A DNA stretch of 18,553 nucleotides from Candidatus Methylomirabilota bacterium (GCA_028869615.1 JAGWRQ010000014.1:1-18553); one strand, 5' to 3'; shown: positions 1 to 7,333, counted from the stretch's first letter. The notes: generated from the sequence alone by a model not told the origin. Translations and numbers: made by a program.

Positions 1-26
1 TGATTCAAGCACAGTTGGAGCGAGGC

Positions 27-90
27 GTCTACGTGGGCATCAGCCGCCCGCGAGCGCAGCGAAGCGGGTCGGCTGCATGCCGCGTTAGGT
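27..90 (-). other. attC-like integron recombination site
   Basis: Read on the minus strand, the site begins with a perfect RYYYAAC box (ACCTAAC, 90-84). It then forms an imperfect palindrome in which AGCCGACCCGC (about 75-65) pairs with GCGGGCGGCT (about 51-42), leaving one unpaired A that looks like the extrahelical base of attC hairpins. The far end, where GTTRRRY is expected, reads GTAGAC (32-27), which is GTTAGAC with one T missing. The stop codon of the PIN-like gene lies 3 bp before the first box, as in integron cassettes. The layout is seen directly; recombination activity is not shown, and the damaged box suggests reduced function. Confidence 0.72.
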
Positions 91-92
91 CG

Positions 93-605
93 CTATCCCG
101 ATTTCATCTCGTTCACCGTTTTCAATGCACCTTTAGGGGACATCACCCTCAAGCCCAAATCTGACAATAGCACCCTGGACTTCCGCAAAATCTCCTTCTC
201 CTTCGTTACGAACAAATCCCAGTTGTGTGCCCGATGAATGGCAAGGTGCATGATATCTCGCTGTGTATGTTCGTCGAGTTCATGCCACTCCAGATCGGGT
301 TGAATGATGCGAGCGATGCGATCAAGGTAGACGTATGCGTTTGGCGCGCCAAGCGCATCGCCACCCCTAAGTGTGGAGCGTCGCATGACAAAGCCGGAGG
401 TTCCAGACTGCAGTTGACTAGCCTTCGCGCGACGATTGGGTCCGAACTGGGTCTTGTCCCTCGCTAGCTCTTCGGCAAGGATTCGCGTGCTCGTGATCTC
501 GATAACCCTCTGCTTTGCCAAGACCTCAAGGGCGTTGAGAGCGGGGATGTGTCCACGAGCGTTAATACACATCGTGTCAATTGTTATACGGATAACTACT
601 GCCAT
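93..605 (-). CDS. PIN-like domain protein in an integron cassette
   Basis: A 170-residue protein with a PIN-nuclease-like outline. An N-terminal beta strand ends in Asp10 (ITIDTMCIN), a central acidic pair is at Glu45-Glu46, and a C-terminal DxxHLAxH segment starts at Asp117. It is followed by a strand with Asp130 and the typical hydrophobic-Val-Thr pattern (LFVTKEKEI), where the last acidic residue of the classic site is replaced by Lys or Glu. PIN proteins are usually RNases, often toxins of toxin-antitoxin pairs; no antitoxin ORF is visible next to it. GAGG lies just upstream of the ATG, and a second ATG 4 bp further upstream is out of frame. Cassette core sites flank the gene, so it probably moved in by integron recombination. 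The fold call is from motif reading and the exact function is open. Confidence 0.62.
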   Translation of the reverse strand: MAVVIRITIDTMCINARGHIPALNALEVLAKQRVIEITSTRILAEELARDKTQFGPNRRAKASQLQSGTSGFVMRRSTLRGGDALGAPNAYVYLDRIARIIQPDLEWHELDEHTQRDIMHLAIHRAHNWDLFVTKEKEILRKSRVLLSDLGLRVMSPKGALKTVNEMKSG

Positions 606-624
606 GCATCTTGCCTCAGTAGCG

Positions 625-631
625 GCCTAAC
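625..631 (-). other. Cassette-boundary core site (GTTRRRY)
   Basis: On the minus strand this reads GTTAGGC, a perfect GTTRRRY core site, 20 bp upstream of the PIN-like gene start. Together with the attC-like site at 27-90 it delimits a complete cassette of about 540 bp holding one gene in the expected orientation. A GCCCAAC box lies at 680-674 on the same strand, but the DNA between does not form a good stem, so I cannot say whether this end is an attI site, a worn attC or a secondary insertion site. Confidence 0.5.
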
Positions 632-774
632 TTGAGTAGACTGGTCAGCCTATCCCCATGAAGGAGATTTGCAGTTGGGCCAAATCCTATAACCCTATCC
701 AGCGCTTAGCAAGAAATTTTCAACGATCCGGAACATGGCACACACTGCAGAAACGGTCGGCCTATTCCGGCTGA

Positions 775-945
775 TCCGAAGGACTCTCCACCTTCAATCC
801 GAGGCGATCAGCCGGGCTCGGTTTCTACGATCCGTTTGCTGGTCTCCCGATGCTCTGGAATCCGGCGATCGGGCAGATCTACAGCGTGGGGAAGGACGGA
901 AAAGATGATGGCGGGGATACCACCCTTGACATTGCGGTGCAGATT
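775..945 (+). pseudogene. Remnant of a pseudopilin-like or secreted protein C-terminus
   Basis: One plus-strand frame reads AGLGFYDPFAGLPMLW and then GQIYSVGKDGKDDGGD. The pattern DPFxGxPL followed by YSVGxDGxDDGG is typical of the C-terminal ends of type II secretion pseudopilins and related exported proteins. A stop in the same frame at 772-774 cuts off any upstream part, there is no start codon with a ribosome binding site, and the pattern ends at about 940, just before the convergent CBS gene. I therefore read it as a decayed 3' fragment. The rest of the 632-975 spacer shows no other gene-like content. Confidence 0.42.
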
Positions 946-975
946 ACAACTATTTTTTCACCACCCCAACGATTT

Positions 976-1377
976 TTACATGTAAGCGACAAATTCCGGC
1001 TCGATGAGGCTCTTCAGAATATCACACCTGGAGACTACTCCCACCAGTTTTCCATTGTCGGTAATAGGGAGACGAATGATATTTTTCTCCTTCATGATCT
1101 TTACAATTTCAGCAACAGGAGTATCCTTGTCGGCGGTGATGGCCTTCTTAGTCATTAGTTCCCCTGCTGTGTACTTAACCAACTCCTTGCCTAACATCGC
1201 AGCCTCTAGAAGATCAAGCTCTGTCACAATACCTATAACCCCTCCTTCTTCATCTGTTACAGGTATGCCGCTGTAGAGGCCAGTAAGAAGTTGAAGTGCG
1301 ATATCTCTTGCTGATGCGTTCTTCTTTGCAGATATTACAGGTCTTACCATTACTTGTGATGCTTTTAACTCCTTCAT
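976..1377 (-). CDS. Tandem CBS-domain protein
   Basis: This 133-residue protein consists of two CBS domains (about residues 5-60 and 70-126) and nothing else, forming one Bateman module. Each ends in the nucleotide-contact pattern: GIVTELDLL (Thr52, Asp55) and GVVSRCDIL (Ser116, Asp119). Such stand-alone modules bind adenine nucleotides and tune partner enzymes or transporters; the partner cannot be told here. AAGGAGG sits just upstream of the ATG, so the start is well supported. The gene is rich in AAA, ATT and TTA-type codons and clearly lower in GC than selB next door, suggesting acquisition from an AT-richer donor. It is divergent from selB. Confidence 0.88.
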   Translation of the reverse strand: MKELKASQVMVRPVISAKKNASARDIALQLLTGLYSGIPVTDEEGGVIGIVTELDLLEAAMLGKELVKYTAGELMTKKAITADKDTPVAEIVKIMKEKNIIRLPITDNGKLVGVVSRCDILKSLIEPEFVAYM

Positions 1378-1462
1378 GTAAATTCCTCCTTCTATTTTTT
1401 CGCTGTTTTTTCTTTTTAATTCCTTCTGTTCCCTGTCTTTAGGGGTAGAACTGCGTAGCCGA

Positions 1463-1492
1463 CTTGTAGCATTCAGCTTGTACGGGTGTCAA
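1463..1492 (-). promoter_or_regulatory. Candidate sigma70-type promoter for the CBS gene
   Basis: On the minus strand TTGACA (1492-1487) is followed after 18 bases by TACAAG (1468-1463). The -35 is consensus and the -10 matches four of six positions. It would give an untranslated leader of roughly 80 bases ahead of the CBS gene. No experimental support. Confidence 0.4.
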
Positions 1493-1641
1493 TGGAAAAA
1501 TGAGCAGTATTGGGGGCCTGCATGGGTGGGTGTGGCAATGTAGGTTACAACTACAAAGCTGCGAAGTCTCGACGTAACGAATTGCCTGCGGGAGTTCAAC
1601 CTTGCTGCCAAGAAGCCCCGTATGTTACGATGACGCCCGTG

Positions 1642-3552
1642 ATGACGAAGCACGTTATCATCGGAACGGCTGGCCACATCGATCATGGCAAGACCGCGCT
1701 CGTTAAGGCCCTGACCGGCATCGATACCGACCGGTTGAAGGAGGAGAAGGAGCGAGGGATCTCCATCGAGCTGGGTTTCGCCAACCTGGCCCTGTCCGAC
1801 GACCTCCAGATCGGGATCGTGGACGTCCCGGGGCATGAACGGTTCGTCAAGACGATGCTCGCGGGCGTCGGCGGGATCGATCTGGTGGTGCTGGTTATCG
1901 GTGCCGACGAGGGGGTGATGCCACAGACGCGGGAGCACCTCCATATCTGCGAGTTGCTTCAGGTCAAGCGGGGCGTGGTGGCATTGACGAAGGTCGATCT
2001 CGTCGAGTCCGATTGGCTGGAGATGGTGCGGGCCGATCTGAAGGGGTTCCTGGCGGGGACCTTTCTTGAGGGCGCGCCGGTCGTTGCCGTGTCCGCTGTC
2101 ACCGGGCAGGGGCTCCCGCAGTTGCGAGCGGTCCTGCGCGAGGCGGCCGAGACGATCGAGCCGAAGCGCCATGACGGGATTTTCCGCCTCCCGATTGATC
2201 GGGTCTTTACCATCAAAGGGTTCGGCACTGTGGTGACCGGGACCCTGTGGTCCGGGACCGTGCGGGTTGGGGACGAGGTGGTCATCCTCCCTTCAGAGCT
2301 GCGTTCGCGGGTTCGCCGGCTTCAGGTTCACGGCCAAACGGTGGAGCAGGCCTGGGCCGGGCAGCGGATCGCCGTCAACCTGCCCGGTCTCGAAGTAGAT
2401 CAACTCAATCGAGGCGATCTTCTGGCGTTTCCGGGCGCTCTGAAACCTACGATGACCTTTGACGTGTCGTTAGCCCTGCTGAAGGACGCCCCTCGTGCCT
2501 TGCGGAACCGGGCAAGGGTCCGGTTCCACGTGGGAACGAGCGAAATCCTGGCCCGCGTCGTGCTGCTCGATCGTGAGGAGCTGAATCCCGGCGAAGAGAC
2601 GTTCGCCCACCTGCGACTGGAGGGAATGGCCGGCGCCCTGGCCGGCGACCGGTACGTGATCCGAAGCTACTCGCCTGCTCTGACGATCGGGGGCGGGACC
2701 ATCCTCGACCCAAACCCTCCCGTGCGGCGGCGGGCCAAGGCGTCGTTGGTCGAACACCTCAAGGTCCTGCAGACCGGCACATCGGGTCAGCAGGTCGAGC
2801 GCCTGCTGCTGCAAGCCGGTCCAGTACCGATCACGTTAGACGCGCTCAGGGTCTCGGCCAGCCTGGATGAGACCACGCTGCGGCGAGAGATCACGCGCCT
2901 CATAGAGAGCGGCGTAGCGGTGGCGTTGGACACGAAAGGCGATCTCGGATATGTTCACCGGCTGAGCTATGATCGCTTGGCGGCGGAGATCCTATCCCGT
3001 CTGGAGGAGTTCCACAGGCAAGAACCCCTCAAGGATGGACTGCCGAAGGAAGAGCTGCGATCCAAGCTCCGTCACGTTGGGCCGGTCCTGTTCGCTCGCC
3101 TGCTGCTGGGGCTCGCGGAGACGCAGCGAATCGCCATCGACCGGGAGAAGGTGCGGCATTTCCTGCACCGCCCCACCCTCTCAGCCCCGGAACAGGCCGT
3201 CAAAGAACGATTAGCCGCGATCTACCAGAAGGCAGGCTTACAGCCGCCGGACTTGGAGCCGGCGCTTGCCCAGGCCGGAGCGGACAGCAAGACCGGGATC
3301 ACGATCTTTCGTCGCCTTATCGATGAGGGGACAGTCATCAAAATCAAAGATAACCTTTATCTTCACCGCGACCATTACAGCCACGCGAAGGAGATGCTCC
3401 TCGACCACTTCAGGCTCCATGCTGCCATTACGGTCCAGCAGTTCAAGGAGCTCCTTGGGGTGAGTCGGAAGTTCGCTATCCCCTTTCTGGAGCATTTCGA
3501 CAGTGCCAAGTTGACCCGTCGGCATAATGATGAGCGGGTCCTCTACGTGTAG
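1642..3552 (+). CDS. selB: Selenocysteine-specific translation elongation factor SelB
   Basis: SelB is an EF-Tu-like GTPase that brings Sec-tRNA to UGA codons marked by a SECIS hairpin. From the ATG at 1642 the protein is 636 residues, close to known SelB proteins. The G domain shows GHIDHGKT (11-18), RGISIELGF (39-47), DVPGHE (61-66) and TKVD (116-119). Beta-barrel domains follow, and the last 250 or so residues look like the winged-helix repeats that bind SECIS RNA. The frame stays open upstream to an ATG at 1510, but that extension is Cys- and Gly-rich and unlike SelB. ATG 1630 is the other plausible start, and neither has a strong ribosome binding site. selA and selC are not visible in the window. 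tatA follows after 22 bp. Confidence 0.95.
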   Translation: MTKHVIIGTAGHIDHGKTALVKALTGIDTDRLKEEKERGISIELGFANLALSDDLQIGIVDVPGHERFVKTMLAGVGGIDLVVLVIGADEGVMPQTREHLHICELLQVKRGVVALTKVDLVESDWLEMVRADLKGFLAGTFLEGAPVVAVSAVTGQGLPQLRAVLREAAETIEPKRHDGIFRLPIDRVFTIKGFGTVVTGTLWSGTVRVGDEVVILPSELRSRVRRLQVHGQTVEQAWAGQRIAVNLPGLEVDQLNRGDLLAFPGALKPTMTFDVSLALLKDAPRALRNRARVRFHVGTSEILARVVLLDREELNPGEETFAHLRLEGMAGALAGDRYVIRSYSPALTIGGGTILDPNPPVRRRAKASLVEHLKVLQTGTSGQQVERLLLQAGPVPITLDALRVSASLDETTLRREITRLIESGVAVALDTKGDLGYVHRLSYDRLAAEILSRLEEFHRQEPLKDGLPKEELRSKLRHVGPVLFARLLLGLAETQRIAIDREKVRHFLHRPTLSAPEQAVKERLAAIYQKAGLQPPDLEPALAQAGADSKTGITIFRRLIDEGTVIKIKDNLYLHRDHYSHAKEMLLDHFRLHAAITVQQFKELLGVSRKFAIPFLEHFDSAKLTRRHNDERVLYV

Positions 3553-3574
3553 GAGGCCGCAAGGAGGAGGGCGT

Positions 3575-3781
3575 ATGTTTGGGTTGGGGATTCAAGAACT
3601 GCTGGTGATTCTGGTTATCGTGCTGCTCATCTTCGGCGTCAACCGGTTACCGGAGCTCGGTAGTGGCTTGGGCAAGGCAATTCGCGGCTTCAAAGATTCG
3701 TTGGCGGGAAAGGATGCCATCGATGTGACGCCGAAGAAAGAAAAAGGTGAGGAAAAGCGATCCGGCGAAGAGAAGGCTTAA
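3575..3781 (+). CDS. tatA: Sec-independent protein translocase subunit TatA
   Basis: A 68-residue TatA/E-type protein, the pore-forming part of the twin-arginine system that exports folded proteins. It begins MFGLGIQEL, has one membrane helix (about residues 7-21) ending in the conserved FG, then the hinge and amphipathic helix ([11 protein letters not shown]) and a charged Lys/Glu tail. The ATG is preceded by AAGGAGGAGG at a 4-base spacing, which settles the start; an upstream in-frame ATG would overlap selB and add non-TatA residues. It probably shares a transcript with selB. TatA rather than TatB is suggested by the short tail, but this is not decisive. tatB and tatC are not in the window. 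Confidence 0.93.
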   Translation: MFGLGIQELLVILVIVLLIFGVNRLPELGSGLGKAIRGFKDSLAGKDAIDVTPKKEKGEEKRSGEEKA

Positions 3782-4410
3782 CGCGCGTTACGACGAGCCA
3801 ATTGTACCCCCTGCCTTAGCTCTCGGCAGGCTCGCTCCAGTGCCCGCACGGTCCGTTGAGAGGTCACGGATCGTGACCCTTTCGCTTGCTTGATCAGCCG
3901 CTCCAGCGCGTCGATCGCCTCCTGAAGCACTTCCACCGGCGATCCTGCTCCCTTGATCCCGTATTGGCCTACCCGCTCCGCCGCCCGTTGTAGCTTACTG
4001 CGTTCGACCGAATACTGGACGGCCTCCCGCTTGCCTCCTGTCATGCTGCGATGGACGTTGAGGACGCGGATGATCTCCAATAGCAGTGGGATATCGCCGT
4101 GCGATAGCTTGGCGACCTCCCGCAGCAGCGCCGTTCTTTCCGCCTCTCCGCTGAGTTTTCGGAGTTCCTCCGGCAGCAGATGAGACGAGACCTCTTCCTG
4201 GAAAAAAAACGCAAGAGGGGTAGCTAATGCGTCGCTGAGCTTCCCCAATACCTTGAGTGAGGGCAGTTGCTCCCCCCGCTCAATCTTCCCGATATACGTG
4301 TAATCCACCTTCCCCACAGTCTTATTGGCCAACTCCTTCTGGGTCAGATTTCGCATCCTTCGAATCCGCCTCAGGCGTCTGCCAATTTGGATTGTCAGCT
4401 CTACGCTCAC
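3778..4410 (-). CDS. XRE-family transcriptional regulator
   Basis: A 210-residue protein with an N-terminal Cro/C1-type helix-turn-helix (about residues 9-68: [18 protein letters not shown], then [24 protein letters not shown]). The remainder is mostly helical and charged, without a recognisable ligand domain, so the signal is unknown. The start is GTG at 4410 with AGGAGG five bases upstream; an ATG at 4414 is out of frame and sits on the ribosome binding site. Its stop overlaps the tatA stop (shared TTAA, convergent). It is divergent from the 4621 gene, and the AT-rich DNA between holds palindromes it may bind, so control of itself and that gene is likely but inferred. Confidence 0.85.
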   Translation of the reverse strand: MSVELTIQIGRRLRRIRRMRNLTQKELANKTVGKVDYTYIGKIERGEQLPSLKVLGKLSDALATPLAFFFQEEVSSHLLPEELRKLSGEAERTALLREVAKLSHGDIPLLLEIIRVLNVHRSMTGGKREAVQYSVERSKLQRAAERVGQYGIKGAGSPVEVLQEAIDALERLIKQAKGSRSVTSQRTVRALERACRELRQGVQLARRNAR

Positions 4411-4504
4411 GCATTCCTCCTAGGAGCGAAAAGTACTTCGCTTTTCTACTGAAGTCAATAGGATTCCCGGTTCTCCTGGAATGGGAGGTTTCCGAGAAAA
4501 CGAT

Positions 4505-4517
4505 ATATAGTCTATAT
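4505..4517. promoter_or_regulatory. AT-rich palindrome, candidate operator
   Basis: ATATAG-T-CTATAT is a perfect odd palindrome immediately upstream of the -35 box of the divergent promoter. A related half-site pattern (CCTATAG) recurs over the -10 at about 4545-4551. It stands out in a GC-rich region and lies between an XRE regulator and its divergent neighbour, so an operator role is plausible but unproven. Confidence 0.4.
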
Positions 4518-4523
4518 TTTATC

Positions 4524-4552
4524 TTGACAATAATGTGTATATATCCTATAGT
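4524..4552 (+). promoter_or_regulatory. Near-consensus sigma70-type promoter
   Basis: TTGACA (4524-4529), a 17-base spacer and TATAGT (4547-4552) make one of the best promoters in the window. Transcription would start near 4559, giving a leader of about 60 bases before the 4621 gene. The leader contains two short overlapping reading frames (4578-4601 and 4598-4672). Confidence 0.65.
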
Positions 4553-4620
4553 TCCGCGCGTAGAGAAACCCAACAACATGGAAGAGTGTGAAAGGCCATG
4601 AAAGCAATACGTAAAGACGT

Positions 4621-5022
4621 ATGTCGCGCCTTATGGCAGCAGACGCCATGGATGAGCGAGTTGCACTGTTAACGTTGGTCTGCCGATCTCGATGGTTTTC
4701 ATCTATGTCTACGGAGGAGCTGAAGTTGTACCTCCTCCTCCTGGTTTCCACCGTGAGGATTGGGGAGGAAGGGCAGATCGTCTGGGAGGTCGTGAAGCGC
4801 GGGCTGGGAGAGTCGCTGACCGTCGAAAAGATAGGGCGGCTTGGCGAAGCTCTGGGCCGGCATGGGCTTGCCAGGGTGCGCGTAACCTACCCGCCAGAAG
4901 TCGGTGGGCGTGAGCGAGGCGATGCAGCCCCTGTGGTCTACTCAACAGTCTTTGGTTTAGAGCGGTTAAGAGGTCCGGCGTCGAGGGGCCGGAGACGCGG
5001 ACGAGAGAAAGGCGATGGTTGA
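4621..5022 (+). CDS. Small protein with probable winged-helix domain
   Basis: A 133-residue protein I cannot name. Residues 15-90 look like a compact DnaD-N/winged-helix type fold: FSSMSTEELKLYLLLLV, then a G-x-x-G turn, then a helix with LGEALGRHGLARV that resembles a recognition helix. The tail (118-133) is Arg- and Gly-rich, which would favour nucleic acid binding. The start is uncertain: the ATGs at 4621, 4633 and 4648 are in frame and none has a clear Shine-Dalgarno. Its end overlaps the following response regulator by 8 bp, so the two are probably co-translated, and a promoter and candidate operator lie upstream. A regulatory role with the receiver is inference only. Confidence 0.6.
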   Translation: MSRLMAADAMDERVALLTLVCRSRWFSSMSTEELKLYLLLLVSTVRIGEEGQIVWEVVKRGLGESLTVEKIGRLGEALGRHGLARVRVTYPPEVGGRERGDAAPVVYSTVFGLERLRGPASRGRRRGREKGDG

Positions 5023-5416
5023 TCCGAGCCTGGACGGGAGCAAGCTGTTTCGGGTCCTGGTTGCAGATGATAGTAGCGAGATCCGCGAACTGCTCTTTGA
5101 GGCCCTCAGCTCGATAGAGTGCAGCGTGACCTGCGTGAAAGACGGTCTGGAGGCGCTTGCCAGCTTACAGGCCGGGACGTACGATCTCCTCATCACCGAC
5201 TATCAGATGCCCCGTCTTGACGGGCTGACCCTGCTCAGATACCTGCGAACCGGCGACTGCTGCCCGCCGTCGATTCTGATCACTGCGCAGAGCTCACCCG
5301 ATCTCATCAAGGAGGCCAAGCAGACGGGAGCCACCTTCGTGCTTCTCAAGCCTGTTGCTATTTCTTATCTCCTTTCCCTTGTCAAGACTATGAGGGCTCA
5401 GCAGCCTGAGGGCTAG
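5015..5416 (+). CDS. Single-domain response regulator (receiver only)
   Basis: A 133-residue CheY-like receiver with no output domain. The acidic pair Asp18-Asp19, phospho-acceptor Asp62 (LLITDYQMP), Thr90 and Lys112 (LLKP) are all present, so it should be phosphorylatable. Such proteins pass phosphate to or act on partner proteins instead of binding DNA. The only obvious partner here is the small protein encoded just upstream, whose gene overlaps this one by 8 bp; no histidine kinase lies in the window. The ATG at 5015 is preceded by GAGAAAGG, a modest ribosome binding site. Confidence 0.93.
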   Translation: MVDPSLDGSKLFRVLVADDSSEIRELLFEALSSIECSVTCVKDGLEALASLQAGTYDLLITDYQMPRLDGLTLLRYLRTGDCCPPSILITAQSSPDLIKEAKQTGATFVLLKPVAISYLLSLVKTMRAQQPEG

Positions 5417-5677
5417 CGTTCGAGCGAACCCCAGCCAGAATCTAGGATTGGGTATCGACCAGTCGTATCTCATTCGGGCCATCCCTGAGACCTGCCAGGA
5501 TCTGACTCATGTACGGATGCGGTACTCGGCGGACACCAGGCGCCTGGCGTTCTACCCTCGCTTGCGTTGGGTGCGGTCACGGGGCAGTTCGGGCTCTTCA
5601 CCGACTTGGGGGCTGGGACCATGAGCCTGGACGGTTCTCAGCGAATGATAGCTATACTTCCATGAAATTTTTTATGG

Positions 5678-5707
5678 TTGACGTCGGATGTTGCGTTTTA
5701 GTACACT
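5678..5707 (+). promoter_or_regulatory. Possible promoter for the pnt operon
   Basis: TTGACG (5678-5683), an 18-base spacer and TACACT (5702-5707). Five of six and four of six consensus matches make this only a moderate candidate. If used, the pntAA mRNA would have a leader of about 180 bases. Confidence 0.35.
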
Positions 5708-5717
5708 GTGCCGCCAC

Positions 5718-5870
5718 GGGTGATGCGAAAGCGCATCAGACCCAAGTCATTTGTTTAATAGCTATCTCTAGCCTGTAAAGTATCTATCGAGTCCATTGCG
5801 TCTGTTGCGTCCGGGGGTCCCGGAGAGTCATGACTGTTATCGGGGTGATAACGCGTGTAAGGCGACAGTC
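5718..5870 (+). other. Cluster of perfect hairpins, possible structured leader RNA
   Basis: Three clean stems fall within 150 bases. TGATGCG-AAAG-CGCATCA (5721-5738) can be extended by GGG/CCC; TCCGGG-GGT-CCCGGA is at 5810-5824; GTTATC-GGGGT-GATAAC is at 5836-5852. GACTGT (5832-5837) can also pair with ACAGTC (5865-5870), which shares two bases with the third stem, so alternative folds are possible. None has a terminator-like T run. I do not recognise a known riboswitch. Confidence 0.4.
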
Positions 5871-5895
5871 TAACCATATTCGAGAGAGCCGATAG

Positions 5896-7047
5896 ATGAG
5901 GGTCGCGGTCCTAAAGGAGATCGAGTCCGGAGAAAAGCGCGTCGCGATCGTCCCGGAAACGGTCAAGCGGTTGGTCAAGAAAGGGATCGAGGTTTGCGTA
6001 GAGTCCTGCGCTGGTGAAGGGTCGTGCTTCCGGGATGGAGAATATGAGGAGGCCGGCGCCACAATAGAACCCTCAGCGGAAGCGCTGCTTGCCGCCACAG
6101 ACGTGATCATTAAGGTTCAGCGTCCTACCCCGGCGGAATTACTCAAGATCCGTGAAGGCACGACGATCATCAGCTTGCTGTATCCGCTGGTCAACCCGGA
6201 CCTCGTTCACACCCTTGCCACCCGTAAGATTACCGCGATTGCGGTGGACAGCATCCCTCGGACTACGCTGGCCCAGATGATGGATGTCCTGAGCTCACAG
6301 GCGACCATCGCGGGATATTATGCGGTGATTATGGCTGCGTACGCGCTTCCGAAGTTTTTTCCCATGCTGATGACCGCGGCGGGCACGATTGCGCCGGCCA
6401 AGGTGCTGATTCTGGGCGCCGGCGTAGCCGGGTTGCAAGCCATCGCCACCGCAAGGCGGCTTGGCGCCTCAGTGGAGGCGTTCGACACGCGCAAGGTGGT
6501 GAGGCAGCAGGTCGAGAGCCTGGGGGCGCGGTTCGTTGAGGTGGACGCAGCCGAGGATGCTCAGACGGCGACCGGATATGCGAAGGAGCTTTCTGAAGAG
6601 TACAAACGGCGACAGACGGAGCTGATATACCGGCACATCGCGAAATCCGATGTCTGCATCACGACAGCGCTGATCCCTGGCCAGCGCGCTCCCATCCTGA
6701 TCACAGAAGAGATGGTTCAGGCCATGAGGCCCGGGTCGGTGATCGTGGACCTTGCGGCGGAGCAGGGGGGCAACTGTGCTCTGACTGAGCCTGGAAATGA
6801 AGTGGTAAAGCATGGGGTGACGATTATCGGCCGCTTGAATCTTCCAAGCCGCCTGGCAGTCCACGCGAGCCAGATGTACTCGCGCAATATGGAGAAGCTC
6901 CTCCTGCACTTGATGGGCGATGGCGGGCTGAAGCTCAACCTCCAGGAAGAGATCACCCAGGGATGTGTGATCACCATGGGGGGAGAGGTTGTGCACCCGA
7001 AGGTCAAGGAACTCCTGGCCCGGAAAGGGGAATCCCATGCAAGCTGA
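5896..7047 (+). CDS. pntAA: NAD(P) transhydrogenase subunit alpha, NAD(H)-binding part
   Basis: This is the soluble dI component of the proton-translocating transhydrogenase, which transfers hydride from NADH to NADP+ using the proton gradient. At 383 residues it matches the separate PntAA of bacteria with a three-gene enzyme. It resembles alanine dehydrogenase: MRVAVLKEIESGEKRVAIVP at the start, SQATIAGYYAV around 134-144, the NAD-binding GAGVAGLQA (174-182), FDTR at 196-199 and DLAAEQGGN (285-293). The protein ends before any membrane segment. The ATG follows a weak GAGAG site. The stop overlaps the pntAB start by 11 bp, indicating coupled translation. Confidence 0.96.
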   Translation: MRVAVLKEIESGEKRVAIVPETVKRLVKKGIEVCVESCAGEGSCFRDGEYEEAGATIEPSAEALLAATDVIIKVQRPTPAELLKIREGTTIISLLYPLVNPDLVHTLATRKITAIAVDSIPRTTLAQMMDVLSSQATIAGYYAVIMAAYALPKFFPMLMTAAGTIAPAKVLILGAGVAGLQAIATARRLGASVEAFDTRKVVRQQVESLGARFVEVDAAEDAQTATGYAKELSEEYKRRQTELIYRHIAKSDVCITTALIPGQRAPILITEEMVQAMRPGSVIVDLAAEQGGNCALTEPGNEVVKHGVTIIGRLNLPSRLAVHASQMYSRNMEKLLLHLMGDGGLKLNLQEEITQGCVITMGGEVVHPKVKELLARKGESHAS

Positions 7048-7333
7048 GCTCCTGTTCGGCTTCTACATCTTTATGCTGGCCGCGTTTCTTGGATTGCAGG
7101 TCATCTCAAAGGTCCCGCCGCTGCTTCACACGCCCCTGATGTCCGCCACGAATGCGATCTCGGGCATTTCGCTGGTTGGCTCACTGGTGGCGGCAGGGGC
7201 CCATTACAACCCGGTCAGCACGGCCCTGGGATTCATCGCGGTCACGGCAGCCACGATTAATGTGGTCGGCGGCTTCATGATTACGGATCGGATGCTGAAG
7301 ATGTTCAAGAAGAAGGAAGGGAAGAAGTCGTGA
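7037..7333 (+). CDS. pntAB: NAD(P) transhydrogenase alpha subunit, membrane part
   Basis: A 98-residue membrane protein with three predicted helices (about 5-22, 38-55, 60-82) and a Lys-rich cytoplasmic end. It supplies the alpha-side helices of the dII proton channel. The segment HTPLMSATNAISGI (31-44) is characteristic of the family. I chose the ATG at 7037 because it follows GGGGAA and gives the family length; the frame is open further upstream but that part has no PntAB features. It overlaps pntAA by 11 bp and ends in GTGA shared with pntB. Confidence 0.95.
   Translation: MQAELLFGFYIFMLAAFLGLQVISKVPPLLHTPLMSATNAISGISLVGSLVAAGAHYNPVSTALGFIAVTAATINVVGGFMITDRMLKMFKKKEGKKS

Larger units (their letters stand above)
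5417..5895. other. 479-bp spacer between response regulator and pntAA
   Basis: I see no convincing gene here. Two plus-strand frames between about 5418 and 5650 give protein-like but unrecognised stretches broken by stops, perhaps a decayed gene. The right half (about 5680-5895) holds a possible promoter and several perfect hairpins listed separately, so it may be a structured leader for the pnt genes. Confidence 0.45.

Noticed and set aside
625..680. A second attC site, with GCCTAAC at 625-631 and GTTGGGC at 674-680
   Set aside because: Both outer boxes fit the consensus, but the 40 bases between them do not form a stem with extrahelical bases, so I kept only the single core site.
632..975. 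Integron integrase gene divergent from the cassette
   Set aside because: No frame here encodes anything like a tyrosine recombinase; any integrase must lie outside the window or be absent.
1430..1641. selC (tRNA-Sec) upstream of selB
   Set aside because: A GAGTTCAACC stretch resembles a T-loop, but no acceptor stem or long variable arm can be built around it.
1510..1641. N-terminal extension of SelB from ATG 1510
   Set aside because: The extra 44 residues are unlike SelB, and the GTPase domain starts directly at 1642.
5417..5652. Extension of the response regulator by readthrough, or selenoprotein-type TGA reading
   Set aside because: The frame continues past TAG and then a TGA, but no SECIS-like hairpin, motif or homology is visible; it looks like chance or a decayed gene.
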